Positions 42,428 to 51,401 of a DNA stretch of 62,138 bases are shown here, piece by piece; the stretch's first letter is position 1; each line of letters starts with the position of its first letter. Source of the stretch: Cryobacterium luteum. GTDB taxonomy: Bacteria > Actinomycetota > Actinomycetes > Actinomycetales > Microbacteriaceae. The stretch lies in the NCBI RefSeq assembly GCF_900110125.1, contig NZ_FOCN01000019.1, positions 1 to 62,138 on the forward strand. Reading direction: 5' to 3'. The translations under genes and the position numbers were made by a program. Under the pieces are notes generated by a model. That model worked only from the letters and a program-made list of their open reading frames with translations. It was not told the origin of the DNA and made no database searches.

Positions 42428-43309
42428 ATCCGCGTGGTGCGCGGGCCTGATCGTGCAGGTTCACGTGTGGGAATTAGATAGGCCACGAACGCTAGACGCC
42501 TCCTGCTGATGCAGTACGGCACCAAGGTCGAGCTTTACTTGAGCGTTTTGCCGCTTGGTCTTTTTATCTCCCGCAGGGGCATCCCGAGCAGGTGGGCGAC
42601 TTCAGACCGATGGGCTCCAAGTTCGAGCATGGAGGCGATGGCCACCGATGCTGTCACGCGGGCGGGCGCGCTCTGCTTCGCAGCGCGTTCCTGATGGCTA
42701 AAATTTTTGCCTGCCACGTCGTGTTGATCTCGTCGAGGGAATCCGTGGCGACGAAGTAGTCGATGGCGAGCTTTTAGAGCTTGTCTTCTTTCGCGCGGAA
42801 CTCTGTCGCCTTATCGCGTGCGCATGAGCGTGAGCGTGAGCGGGCGGCAGGCCTTGAGCAGCTTGATCTCGGCGGGCGGATTGCCCACGTGCCGCCGAGC
42901 AAATCTGGCGTGGTTCGCGAGGGCAACATCAGCGGTTGGAAGAAGCCGGAACGTCGACGTCATCACCAACCAATCGGCAGGGGAGAGGTGGCACATACTC
43001 CGGTCGGATCCCGGCGACCTTGTCTCGAAACACCGACGCTGAGTCCAACCAACCAACAGACTCGCTCTAAATGCATTATTACTTGTCATAATAACTATTA
43101 TCGGTCATAAACTAGGACCAGTTTCAATTGATGAGAAAACTCGTCTCAGTTTGATAGGAGTCCTGTTTTCCCGTGAAATCAAGGCTGTTGTGGGGTCGTG
43201 ATTGCGCCCTCGGTGGCCTGATAGGGATGCGTGAACCATTGATTCAGGGCTCAGATGGACGTATCATGCATCTGATGATTGATTTCAGCATCTGATTATT
43301 GGAGGCCAG
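42428..43309. other. Gene-poor region upstream of the integrase remnant
   Basis: About 880 bases without a confident gene. A minus-strand frame at 42535-42717 (60 aa, with AHRSEVAHLLGMPLREIK, HTH-like) could be a small gene or fragment. An AT-rich patch lies at about 43070-43130. Just before the integrase start, GCATCTGATGATTG (43268-43281) and GCATCTGATTATTG (43288-43301) form a direct repeat with 20-base period, a possible operator. Confidence 0.4.
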
Positions 43310-44440
43310 ATGGCTTCGCGACGTTTGGAACCCGGATTTGCGCCCGAGATTCTGAGTTCCCGGGTGTCAGTGCTTCTGCGTCCCGATGAGCAGACTTTCG
43401 CGGCGATGATCAGCGGCTGGACCGATCAGCAATTGGCTCGAGGTTTGAAGCGATCAACCATCGAGCCGCGGTTGAAGCTTGTGCGGCGCTTCCAGACGTT
43501 CACGAATGCATATCCCTGGACGTGGAAACCCGTTGACGTTGAGGAATTCATGTCTGAGCTCCGCAGCGGCTCCGGGGTGGCCGTGAGTACTTTGCGTTCC
43601 CACTAGGCCGCGATCCGGATCTTTTGCGATTTCGTATGCGATCCCCGCTATGACTGGGTGGCTGTCTGTGAGCGTTTGTTCGGCACGCACCCGATACAGA
43701 TCTGTTTTGACTGGAACACGGCCGTGCATAGCTCGGACTACGAGGGGCGGCCGGGGCGGCGCGCTCTGACGCGAGTCGAACTTCAGGGATTCTTCGACCA
43801 CGCCGACGACGAGGTTGTCCGGCTGCGCCACACGGGCACGAAGGGATGGCTGTCCGCGCAGCGGGACGCCACGGCGTTCAAAGTCGCCTACGCCTATGGG
43901 CTGCGACGGCGGGAGTTCCAGATGCTGGACTTGGAAGACTTCGGCCCCAACCCGCACGCGCCGGAATTCGGTGGCAACGGCGTTCTCTACGTTCGCTGGG
44001 GCAAGGCGACCAAGGGCGGGACCCCGCGTCGACGGTCAGTGCTGACCGTGTTCCCGTGGGTCACCGAGGTCATCGACGAGTGGGTCGGCACATTCCGCGG
44101 CCAGTTTGACACGGCCCCGCGCAGCTCGGCGCTCTGGCCGAGCGAACGCGGTGCCCGAGTCGGCCCAGAGGCACTGGGCCGACGATTTGCCAGCTGGAGA
44201 ACGGACGTCGGACTGCCATCGGAGATCGGCCCGCACTGCCTGCGGCATTCCTACGTCACCCATCTCATTGAAGACGGTTACGACCCCTTGTTCGTCCAAC
44301 AACAGGTGGGTCATACCCACGCCTCCAGCACCTCCATCTATACCTCGGTGTCATCCGACTTCCGAACCCGGACCTTGAGAAAAGTACTGGACGCGAGTAT
44401 CGCGGCAGCTCTCTTCGACCCCCAGAAGGACAGACCATGA
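43310..44440 (+). pseudogene. Tyrosine recombinase interrupted by one amber codon
   Basis: One continuous frame encodes an XerD-like recombinase broken only by TAG at 43604-43606. The N-terminal SAM-like core-binding domain ends TLRSH*AAIRIFCDFVCDPRYDWVAVCERLFG. The catalytic domain follows with the first Arg in YAYGLRRREFQMLDLED, then HCLRHSYVTHLIEDG (H-x-x-R), GHTHASSTSIY (H...Y). Apart from the stop all catalytic residues are present. A C-to-T change of CAG is the simplest explanation. It overlaps the next gene by ATGA and belongs to a three-gene actinobacterial integrase module. Confidence 0.85.
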
Positions 44441-44778
44441 CCGCGAAACGACGCATCAGCTACCACTGGCACCTCCGAACCCTCATGGCGGCGCACAGCA
44501 TGTGGAAGACGACCGAATTGGGCCCGCTGCTCCGTGACCGCGGCGTAAGTCTGTCGCCCGCGCAGGTTTACCGACTGGTGGCCGAGCAGCCGGAACGACT
44601 GTCGCTGCGCACGCTCGCTGCGCTTTGTGACATCTTCGACTGCACCCCGAATGATCTCGTTGAACCCTACGTCGAGGCCACCGTCGGCAAGCAAGCAGTC
44701 AACGCTGCTCCGGCCGTTGACATCTCAGCGGATTCACGCCCGGTTCGAGCTCGAATCATCGCCGAGGAGAAGACATGA
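44437..44778 (+). CDS. XRE-like HTH protein of the integrase module
   Basis: The 113-aa protein has LRTLMAAHSMWKTTELGPLLRDRGVSLSPAQVYRLVAEQPERLSLRTLAALCDIFDCTPNDLVEPY, a Cro/CI-type helix-turn-helix with the usual C-terminal C-TPNDLV. It starts in the stop of the recombinase (ATGA) and overlaps the following zinc-ribbon gene the same way, so the three genes form one translationally coupled unit. It may act as directionality or expression regulator of the recombinase. It is intact, whereas both neighbours are broken. Confidence 0.8.
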   Translation: MTAKRRISYHWHLRTLMAAHSMWKTTELGPLLRDRGVSLSPAQVYRLVAEQPERLSLRTLAALCDIFDCTPNDLVEPYVEATVGKQAVNAAPAVDISADSRPVRARIIAEEKT

Positions 44779-45570
44779 GTCGTCCGCGGAAGGCCCCTGA
44801 TCCCACTCGTCACACTCCGTGCGCCCGTTGCCACGAGGCTTACTCCCCTGCCGTCTTATGGCCGGAGGGGGTGATTTGCGGGTATTGTTACATGGCCGCG
44901 AAACGTTTCCACGGAACCTGTGTCATCTGCCAGCATGACGGGATCGTCCCGGGCATCACGCCGCAGGGGCGCACGTGCCGCACCTGCAGCGGCATCACCC
45001 TCAACGTTGGCTGCACCGAGTGCGGCGCCGAAGAGGAGCTCCACAGCAAGGGGCGCTGCTGGCGATGCGTGCTGAAGGATCAGATCAGGCAAACCCTGAC
45101 CGGTCCCACCGGCCAGATTCCCGACAAACTTGCTCCCCTTGCTGCCGCACTGGGCGACATGGCACGACCGAACACGGTCCGAGCACAAATGCATTGATCG
45201 AAACGTTCCTCTACTGGGCAATCGGCAGCCGCCTCGTCCCACCGCTTGAACTGCCGAAGCGATCGCTGGCCAACCGCAAGTCCTTCGGGCACGACCAACG
45301 AATTGACGCGATCCGACGGGTTCTCCTGTCGGACGAGATGCTCCTGAACCTACGGATCGCAGGCGGCCTTGTGCTCCTCTTCGGCCAGCCGCTCAACCGC
45401 ATCGCATCCATGAAGTTGGACCACGTCCAGCTCGACGGCGACGTGACACGGTCAAAGACGCCACACCGAGCATCCTTGCCAGTCTCCTCGGAATGACCCC
45501 TGAAACGGCCATGCGACACGCAGAACTCGCCGGCGCTAACTTCGCCCGCTATGCCGCGCTCCGCCAGTGA
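44775..45570 (+). pseudogene. Zinc-ribbon recombinase-associated protein, decayed
   Basis: The N-terminal 140 residues (44775-45197) form a Cys-rich zinc-ribbon domain: CARCHEAY, CGYCYM, CVICQHDG, CRTCSGIT, CTECGAEE, CWRC. The frame then stops, but sequence typical of the C-terminal half (RIDAIRRVLLSDEMLLNLRIAGGLVLLFGQPLNRIASMKLDHVQLDG) continues in another frame to about 45490, and a final piece (MTPETAMRHAELAGANFARYAALR) follows in a third. The middle of the expected protein is missing. This is the third, degraded gene of the integrase module. Confidence 0.7.
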
Positions 45571-45648
45571 CTCATTACCTCTCGACAGGCGGGATCAGGT
45601 GCAATTCGACGCCGTTGGACACTCATCGTTACCGGTATTGGGTATTAT

Positions 45649-45684
45649 ATTGCCTGTGATATTGCCTGTGATATTGCCTGTGGA
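45649..45684. repeat. Three tandem 12-bp repeats ATTGCCTGTGAT
   Basis: Three consecutive copies of ATTGCCTGTGAT occupy 45649-45660, 45661-45672 and 45673-45684, the last ending GGA. They lie 50 bases upstream of the start at 45735 and could be a regulator binding array or recent slippage expansion. Confidence 0.7.
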
Positions 45685-45734
45685 AACAGTAATGATTCTT
45701 GCTGCCGAGCTCGTGACACGGAAGACTGGTGGGC

Positions 45735-46130
45735 ATGAGTACTTCTGCCTCCGCCTCGCCGTCAGGTCACCGTGCTTACGAGGATTCTGTGCGGCTGGAC
45801 ACGGGTGGGGTCGTCACGGGTCTGCGTGAGATCCTCGGCGCCCAGCTCGTCGCCTACCTGGGCCGGGTGTCGAACACGCGCTCCGTGCGTGAATGGGCGG
45901 ACGGTTCGCGTGCACCTGGCGCGGACGTCGTCCAGCGGCTGCGTACCTCTTATTACGTGGCCGGCATTCTGATTGAACGGGAGAGCGCGAAGGTAGTCCA
46001 GGCGTGGTTCCAGGGCATGAACCCGGAGTTGGATGATCAGTCGCCCGCTACGCTGCTGCGTACTGAGCCGCTCGACGCAGTTGGTCCGAAAGTTATCGCT
46101 GCCGCCCGGTCCTTTGCCGCTGGCGGATAG
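45735..46130 (+). CDS. MbcA/Xre-like antitoxin-type protein
   Basis: The 131-aa protein has a central VTGLREILGAQLVAYLGRVSNTRSVREWADGSRAPGADVVQRLRTSYYVAGILIE (HTH-like) and a C-terminal VVQAWFQGMNPELDDQSPATLLRTEP, the DUF2384/MbcA-ParS toxin-binding signature. Such proteins usually pair with RES-domain toxins, but no RES gene is adjacent, so this may be an orphan or a regulator. ATG 45735 is chosen over GTG 45729 by position. Tandem repeats lie upstream. Confidence 0.7.
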   Translation: MSTSASASPSGHRAYEDSVRLDTGGVVTGLREILGAQLVAYLGRVSNTRSVREWADGSRAPGADVVQRLRTSYYVAGILIERESAKVVQAWFQGMNPELDDQSPATLLRTEPLDAVGPKVIAAARSFAAGG

Positions 46131-46178
46131 CCGGTGGGTCGCCGTCTTGCGGACGCGTTGTGAGGCTCGCTGGGTGGC

Positions 46179-47276
46179 TTAGTCCGTGGGCTTGGAACTG
46201 AGATAGCGGCGTAGGCCGGGGATGGCGAAGTCGACTTTGCCGTATCCGGCCGATTCAATGAGGCCGGCGGCCAGGAGCCGTGTCCGGTAGTTGGCGACAA
46301 GGTTTGTCTTGGCGCCCAGCCGTTGCCCGATGTCGCCGGTAGACGATGGACCTGTGTCTTTGGCCATGGCCTGCAAGAAGTCCATGTCTTTGGGTGAGGT
46401 GGTGGAGAGTGCAGCCTCGATCACGGTGCGTGCGTTGCGTCGGTGTGCGGCATCAATGGCCCGGCCGACAGCGTCCTCGTCGAGGGTGCCCTGGTTTTTT
46501 TCGGCTTCCCGCCAGAGGAAGTAGCCGACCAGCTGGATGAGGAATGGGTATCCTCCAGTGGCTTCGGAGGCTTGCCGGACGAGGTCTGGTGAGATGTTGA
46601 ATGCCGCGGCCGCGAACGTCTCGGCGAATGACGCCTCCACGTCCCTGACCGTGGCGGCATGCAGATCGATCTTGTCGGCGCGGCGGAGGAACGTCGCCAC
46701 GCCTTCGTTGAGTAGGTCCGACACTGCAGCCGGTAGGCCAGCGAAGACCAGACCGATGGGGAGGCGGTCCTGGATCAGGTGCTGGACACTGGCTGCCAGC
46801 TGAGCCAGTTCAGCACGGTCAGCGGCGTGGATTTCGTCCACGGTGATGACCAGGCCGGTGCCACGGCTCTGGAGGAGCCGTAGGAGTTCTTCGGCGAGGT
46901 TGCGCCAGGCGACCTGGCGTTCGGGCGGGAGCTCGGTCGTGAGGCTGAAGCCGGCAGCGGAGACACCGATGATCTTGCGTCCTTGCGGCCCGTTGCCGAG
47001 TTCTTCGGCCAGTTGGCGCATGGATTCACCGATCCTGCCCATGAAGCCACCGGTGGCCGTCTCGGAGATCACGGCCCAGCCGTTCTCTCGGGCCAGGTCG
47101 TGGGCGGCACCGAGCATGACGGTCTTGCCGATGCCGCGGGCACCGGTGAAAATGGTGAGGAGCCCCGGCGCCCCGGATCCCAGGCGTAGGCCGTAGGCGA
47201 ACTCGTCGAGAAGGCCGGCACGGCCGATGATCTCGGGTGGTGTCGCGCCGGCTGAAGGCCGGAATGGGTTCTCCAT
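46179..47276 (-). CDS. AAA-family ATPase (ORC1/CDC6-like P-loop)
   Basis: The 365-aa P-loop protein has EIIGRAGLLDEFAYGLRLGSGAPGLLTIFTGARGIGKTVML (Walker A GARGIGKT, about 42-49), Walker B GLVITVDEIHAAD, a sensor GLVFAGLPAAVS, and a C-terminal winged-helix DIGQRLGAKTNLVANYRTRLLAAGLIES. This is the STAND/AAA group often annotated as ATP-binding protein near mobile regions; its function is unresolved. ATG 47276 (MENPFRPS) is selected; the longer frame runs into the repeat-containing promoter. Two 15-bp direct repeats lie upstream. Confidence 0.75.
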   Translation of the reverse strand: MENPFRPSAGATPPEIIGRAGLLDEFAYGLRLGSGAPGLLTIFTGARGIGKTVMLGAAHDLARENGWAVISETATGGFMGRIGESMRQLAEELGNGPQGRKIIGVSAAGFSLTTELPPERQVAWRNLAEELLRLLQSRGTGLVITVDEIHAADRAELAQLAASVQHLIQDRLPIGLVFAGLPAAVSDLLNEGVATFLRRADKIDLHAATVRDVEASFAETFAAAAFNISPDLVRQASEATGGYPFLIQLVGYFLWREAEKNQGTLDEDAVGRAIDAAHRRNARTVIEAALSTTSPKDMDFLQAMAKDTGPSSTGDIGQRLGAKTNLVANYRTRLLAAGLIESAGYGKVDFAIPGLRRYLSSKPTD

Positions 47277-47297
47277 GGTGGATCCCTTGTGAGTGTG

Positions 47298-47339
47298 TGT
47301 GAGTCTTGTGAGTCTAGTTGTAATTGTGAGTCTTGTGAG
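47298..47339 (-). repeat. Direct repeats upstream of the ATPase gene
   Basis: TGTGAGTCTTGTGAG occurs at 47298-47312 and 47325-47339 with a 27-base period, in a stretch rich in GTGAG. It is upstream of the minus-strand start at 47276 and is probably an operator for an autoregulating winged-helix protein. Confidence 0.55.
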
Positions 47340-47512
47340 CTTGGGCACCACCATACCTGCCCGCACCGGCATTCCCGCCGCCAGGCAACGGATCCGGCGT
47401 GTACGCGGACTTTCTGCGGCTGGTCAGTGGAACACCCTGGGTTGGCGCGTGATGGCAGGGCCGTGACGAAACCCGGCAGAATCTGAAGAACCAATGGATT
47501 GGATGGAACGCG

Positions 47513-47716
47513 ATGAGTTCACGGAGCGACGCATGGCCCGGGAACCCACCCGCTGACGTCGAGGCGTTCATCCTCGAAACGGTTGACATGCTTCACGAAC
47601 TCGACGACACCAGCCTGCACGAGCTGACACCACTTTTCTATGAGCACGGGTGTGAGCAAGTAGCTCATTCCCTCCGAGAACTGCTCAAAATGCTCGGCCA
47701 CGACCCCGACGCGTAA
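47513..47716 (+). CDS. Small hypothetical protein, 67 aa
   Basis: This acidic, helical product (ADVEAFILETVDMLHELDDTSLHELTPLFYEHGCEQVAHSLRELLKML) is of no recognised family. A GGATGGAA lies just before ATG 47513. The amphipathic pattern suggests a folded small protein, but no functional context is evident. Confidence 0.45.
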   Translation: MSSRSDAWPGNPPADVEAFILETVDMLHELDDTSLHELTPLFYEHGCEQVAHSLRELLKMLGHDPDA

Positions 47717-47972
47717 CTCGGTTTGGGCGCCGAGTAGGTGCCGAGGAGACAGGACGGGTTGCAGGCGCGTTGCGGTAAACAAATGAAAAAGCCCCGGTTG
47801 TGTGCCTGGGGAAGGACGAGCAAGAGAACCGGGGCTAATCGTCGGAGTGGGGGACTCCGATGCGTAACGCTACAGGAACGGTTCCTGCTGACGGATCCGG
47901 CTCGCCCAGGAACAGCTCACTCCCACCGGAGAGGGCATTTTGGCGATCATGGTGCTGTCCACGGCTGGACAA
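47717..47972. other. Intergenic region between convergent genes
   Basis: About 255 bases. AAAAAGCCCCGGTT near 47785 and AACCGGGGCT near 47828 form an inverted repeat that could terminate transcription. No gene is visible. Confidence 0.45.
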
Positions 47973-48932
47973 CTAGTTGGCGGCGTCGCGTGTTCCATCG
48001 CCCGACCGCGCCAGCGTGGTGTTCGCGATTAGATGCCGCTGCTCACGTTGGCGCTGAAGGACTGGGGCGAGCACGGTGTCCGCTATTTCGGAGACCAGGC
48101 GACTGAGCTCCGGGAGGGCCGGTGTGGACATGCGCTCGATCTGCTCGCGCATCTCGACGCTCCCGGGCTGTTGGGGTTCGGGGCCGGCGACGATGATTTT
48201 CAGCTGTTCTTCGACTTCCCGGTTGACGATTTCTGTCAGGGCGGAGCCGATGGCAGGGCGCTGCATGAGTTCACGCGCTGCGGCGACATCGTCGATTCCT
48301 GCGCTCCGGCGGAGTTGTTCCAGCAGAGCTGGACCGTCGCCTCGAGGGTGGCCGTATCGTGCGGCGAACGGGGTCAGCAGAAGGCCGAGGTGTTCGAGGT
48401 CGACCGCTCGTTTTCCCCGGGTCGCGTCGGCCAGCACGTCGCCGACCAGGGACAGGTCGCCGATCTTGTCGACAAGGTGGGCGACCGTGCGTTCGATGCT
48501 CGTCACCGGGAGGCCCGCGACCACCACAACGTCGCGGGAATCCAGCTGGCGCCGGCTGTAGGCGATGTCGGTTCGTTGCGTTTGGCGCCGTTCGTTGGTG
48601 ATCAGATGGTACGGGACTGGATTGATACCGCCGCACTCATGAACAGCTGCTGCGGCCGCCCCGCCCACCACGACTCGCGGGCTACTCACCCGCTCCCATG
48701 ACAGCAACGCGGGTTCGGTCGACATCCAGGCAGCGCGCAGGTCATCCAGAGGAGCGACAGGCACTCCCCCGAGCCGGTACACGCCGTGGGCGAGTCGCTC
48801 GAGTCGCCCATCTCGTTCCCGATGCGAGAGATTGGCGCGACTCACACCCCGCGCCTGCGCCTGAGCCGTGGTGAATAGACCCCACTGGCCGGCAGCCAGT
48901 TCCTGAAGGATCGGTTCAACAACAATGCTCAT
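47973..48932 (-). CDS. Orphan AbiEi-family regulator
   Basis: The 319-aa protein has an N-terminal AbiEi-type winged helix (AAGQWGLFTTAQAQARGVSRANLSHRERDGRLERLAHGVYRLGG) followed by a larger domain with ISSPRVVVGG-like, INPVPYHLITNERRQTQRTDIAYSRRQLDSRDVVVVAGLPVTSIERTVAHLVDKIGDLSLVGDVLADA. This is the longer solitary AbiEi relative without an AbiEii partner. No toxin gene is adjacent. ATG 48932 overlaps a small dyad, implying tight autoregulation or a leaderless start. It may be part of a two-gene system that lost its toxin. Confidence 0.75.
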   Translation of the reverse strand: MSIVVEPILQELAAGQWGLFTTAQAQARGVSRANLSHRERDGRLERLAHGVYRLGGVPVAPLDDLRAAWMSTEPALLSWERVSSPRVVVGGAAAAAVHECGGINPVPYHLITNERRQTQRTDIAYSRRQLDSRDVVVVAGLPVTSIERTVAHLVDKIGDLSLVGDVLADATRGKRAVDLEHLGLLLTPFAARYGHPRGDGPALLEQLRRSAGIDDVAAARELMQRPAIGSALTEIVNREVEEQLKIIVAGPEPQQPGSVEMREQIERMSTPALPELSRLVSEIADTVLAPVLQRQREQRHLIANTTLARSGDGTRDAAN

Positions 48933-48944
48933 ACTTGGAAAGTA
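48932..48944 (-). promoter_or_regulatory. Start-proximal dyad TACTT-GGA-AAGTA
   Basis: A 13-bp perfect dyad overlaps the first base of the AbiEi-like start codon. An AT-rich patch (TATAATTTAAG) next to it could hold the promoter. Confidence 0.45.
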
Positions 48945-49293
48945 TAATTTAAGTACGCTTTTCAAGCAATTAAATTCTCGCAAGACGGGCCTGACGGCGA
49001 ATCCCATGCGGGCGGGGTCTACGCGACACGGCGGCCCCAAGGTGGAGTCGGGGCGATGGTTGTCGATTTCCGTACTCGGCAGCACAAATTCCGCACCCGC
49101 ATGCACCGGTCATTCACGCCACCACGGGTCTTGGCTCTGTGCCCATGAGGGTCCCCTTCTGGAAACGCTGACGCCTTGCGGTGACTGCTGGCCGCATTTC
49201 CCACAGCGAGGTTGTGAACGCGCGCAGGATTCGCTACGTTCAAAGACTGCCTCTGGGCGAGGTGAACGCGGCCGAGAGACAACTCCACGAGGA
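48945..49293. other. Intergenic region, no confident gene
   Basis: About 350 bases. The AT-rich first 50 bases probably contain the promoter of the AbiEi-like gene. The remainder shows no supported coding sequence. Confidence 0.45.
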
Positions 49294-49737
49294 TCAGGCG
49301 GATCCTGTGCTTCGTTCAGCTTGGTCTCGAAGTACCCGCATGAGTTCACCGAGCTCGCTGTTGAGTGCGCACCAGTCAATTCCGGTCACTTCGGCCTCGA
49401 TACCATCGACCCATCTGGTGTGTGCGGTGTGGATGTCTGACAGTGCTGCTGAGCCCTGGTCGGTGACGATGAAGAGCTTGGACTGACGGTGGCGGGGGTT
49501 GTCGACGTAGTGACCGAGCGCGTCGGCAACGAGTTCGTCGGTGATCCTCTGGATGCCTTGCCGGTGAAGTCCGAGTTTGCGGGCGATGTCGGGCACAGTT
49601 GCGCCGTCTTCGGCGGCTTGGAGGACCATGCGTCGCGCGTGCGTCTGTCCGGCCGTCGAGGCGAGCTTCTCGCCGGCCTCACGTAACAGGCGATTGGCGT
49701 CGAAGATCGCGTGGAGCACGGTGTCCGCGTCGCTCAT
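49294..49737 (-). CDS. MarR-family regulator
   Basis: The 147-aa winged-helix protein has LASTAGQTHARRMVLQAAEDGATVPDIARKLGLHRQGIQRITDELVADALGHYVDNPRHRQSKLFIVTDQG, with the recognition helix and wing of MarR. It is divergent from a hydrolase operon. The shared region carries TGACAACATGT twice (49749 and 49785), one overlapping the downstream start codon, so it likely represses that operon and itself. Confidence 0.88.
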   Translation of the reverse strand: MSDADTVLHAIFDANRLLREAGEKLASTAGQTHARRMVLQAAEDGATVPDIARKLGLHRQGIQRITDELVADALGHYVDNPRHRQSKLFIVTDQGSAALSDIHTAHTRWVDGIEAEVTGIDWCALNSELGELMRVLRDQAERSTGSA

Positions 49738-49748
49738 CGTTCAATCTT

Positions 49749-49797
49749 TGACAACATGTCGTCACCCTCTCTAAGCTGCCAGAGTGACAACATGTTA
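49749..49797. promoter_or_regulatory. MarR operators of the divergent hydrolase operon
   Basis: TGACAACATGTCGTCA (49749-49764) and GTGACAACATGTTAC (49784-49797) share TGACAACATGT with a 36-base period. The second includes the GTG start codon of the next gene. Confidence 0.65.
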
Positions 49798-50038
49798 CCA
49801 CCTGCTGGCTGGCGCGCTGCCAGACGCGCGGGGAGAGTCGGCTCAGCTGTTTCGGTGCTTGGAGTCGACCTCCTGGCTCTCGCTTCCAGGCGACGGCACC
49901 TGGCTCAACGGCCTGCCGGCAGGTTTGACCCAACGGCATGCCGAGGCCTGGGGCCGCTGGCTTCGGCAGCCGCAAGAGCCCGCGGAATTCATCGCGGACC
50001 CGACTGACGTCATCACCCGAATAGGAGCGAACCAATGA
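49784..50038 (+). CDS. Hypothetical protein in the hydrolase operon, 84 aa
   Basis: The protein has a hydrophobic start (MTTCYHLLAGALPDARGESAQLFRCLES) and a Trp-rich middle (WLSLPGDGTWLNGLPAGL, EAWGRWLRQPQEPAEFIADPTDVI). I do not recognise it. GTG 49784 lies within the operator; the stop overlaps the hydrolase start by ATGA (50035-50038), so the two are coupled. Confidence 0.55.
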   Translation: MTTCYHLLAGALPDARGESAQLFRCLESTSWLSLPGDGTWLNGLPAGLTQRHAEAWGRWLRQPQEPAEFIADPTDVITRIGANQ

Positions 50039-50751
50039 CCAACCCACCCACAGTCGTGCTGCTCGGCGGCAGCGGACTCGGCCCCTGGGCTTGGGAGCGC
50101 GTGACGCCGATCCTCAACGCCCACGGCCTCCGTGCGCTCACCCCGCAGCTTCGCGCAACCGGCGACGATGTAACGCCGGCGGCCGAGGTCTCATTGGTCG
50201 ACTGGATCGACGACGTCTCTGGCTTCCTCGCAACACGTGACCAGCCCGACATCACCCTCGTCGCGCACTCCTTCGCCGGATATGTCGCAGCAGGCGTGCT
50301 CGCTTCCGAAGTGGACAGGATCAGGACGGTGGTGTTTCTTGACGCGGTGCTGCCCCAACCCGAACGGTCCTGGTTCGACGCCATGGGCCCCGACGTCGAG
50401 CAGTTCATGTCTGGGCTTACCGAGAACGCGGCGATCCCCTTCTTCACCCGAGAGCAACTGGATCAGCTCTACCCGCGGCACGGCATCAGCGAAGCCGACT
50501 GGGAGTGGATGCAACCCCAGCTCGGTTCCCAACCCCTCGCCACCTATTCGCAGCCTGCGATCGCCGAACCGCTGAACCCAGTGACCACGCGGCTCGCTTA
50601 CATTCAGTGTCTCTCCACAACACCGCCCGCCGCGGACATTAATGCCAGTACCCCCGGCTGGACATTTAGGACTCTCGACACCGGACACTGGCCGATGATC
50701 ACCCACCCCGACGCGACAGCCCAAGTCATCGAAGAACTGGCGAGCCTGTGA
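50035..50751 (+). CDS. Alpha/beta-hydrolase
   Basis: The 238-aa alpha/beta-hydrolase fold protein has the oxyanion region LLGGSGLGPWAWERV (about 9-23), a nucleophile elbow VAHSFAG (Ser about 80), an acid in the later strand, and the catalytic His in DTGHWPMITHPD near the C-terminus. Similar proteins hydrolyse esters or lactones. MarR control suggests inducible detoxification of a small molecule. It overlaps the following truncated DUF1697 gene by GTGA. Confidence 0.85.
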   Translation: MTNPPTVVLLGGSGLGPWAWERVTPILNAHGLRALTPQLRATGDDVTPAAEVSLVDWIDDVSGFLATRDQPDITLVAHSFAGYVAAGVLASEVDRIRTVVFLDAVLPQPERSWFDAMGPDVEQFMSGLTENAAIPFFTREQLDQLYPRHGISEADWEWMQPQLGSQPLATYSQPAIAEPLNPVTTRLAYIQCLSTTPPAADINASTPGWTFRTLDTGHWPMITHPDATAQVIEELASL

Positions 50752-51401
50752 CTCAGGTCGCGTTCTTTCGAAATCTCAACCTCGGCCACCGAGGCAGCCC
50801 AACCGGCAGCGAGCTCGTCGCGGCATTCGGAGGACCAGCGGTGGCGCGAAATTTTCAGACCAACGGCACAGTCCTCTTCACCTCGGCAACCCCTAAGGCC
50901 ACCGCGAGCCACGCGCTTCGGGGTCTCCGCGACGAGGACTACTCCCACAGCATGGTCATGCGCACCGTGGCCGAGCTCGAAGACATCGTTAGGGAAACCC
51001 CAGAAGCGGACCCGGCCGAGAACGTCTACCGAACGATGATCTCGCTCTTCGACACGGATCGCCTGCCGCCAGTCGAGCTCCCGATGCGGAGCCGCGATCA
51101 GCTCGTCGAGCTCCGCCGGGTCGACCGCGGCAGCGCGACCAGCGTCTGCTGGAAACCGCGACACACGGCCGGCGACGTCACCGGCGGGTCGGTGACGCGG
51201 AGCTCGAAAACACCCCGCGCGATGAGGACAACGATGCCGCCGACGAGCAGGATGAGGGTTCGCGGGTCGCCCCAGACCCATTGGCCTCCGCGGGATACGG
51301 CAATGAGGGTGCCGACCAATCCAACCGCGAGACCTGCTATTCCGACGAAGTCGAGCCGACCGGCAGTGCGGAGAGTGCTGGCGGGCACAACGGCGGCGTA
51401 G
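50748..51401 (+). pseudogene. DUF1697 gene truncated and fused to antisense of an MFS gene
   Basis: The first 120 residues are DUF1697-like (VAFFRNLNLGHRGSPTGSELVAAFGG, VARNFQTNGTVLFTS). From about 51130 onward the frame becomes Arg/Pro/Thr-rich without similarity, because it reads antisense through the 3' part of the MFS gene. The normal C-terminus is missing. It starts at GTG 50748 coupled to the hydrolase. The junction marks a recombination or deletion endpoint shared with the MFS gene. Confidence 0.7.

Noticed and set aside
43604..43606. Amber codon as programmed recoding
   Set aside because: No downstream stimulatory structure is evident and the third gene of the module is decayed; a point mutation is simpler.
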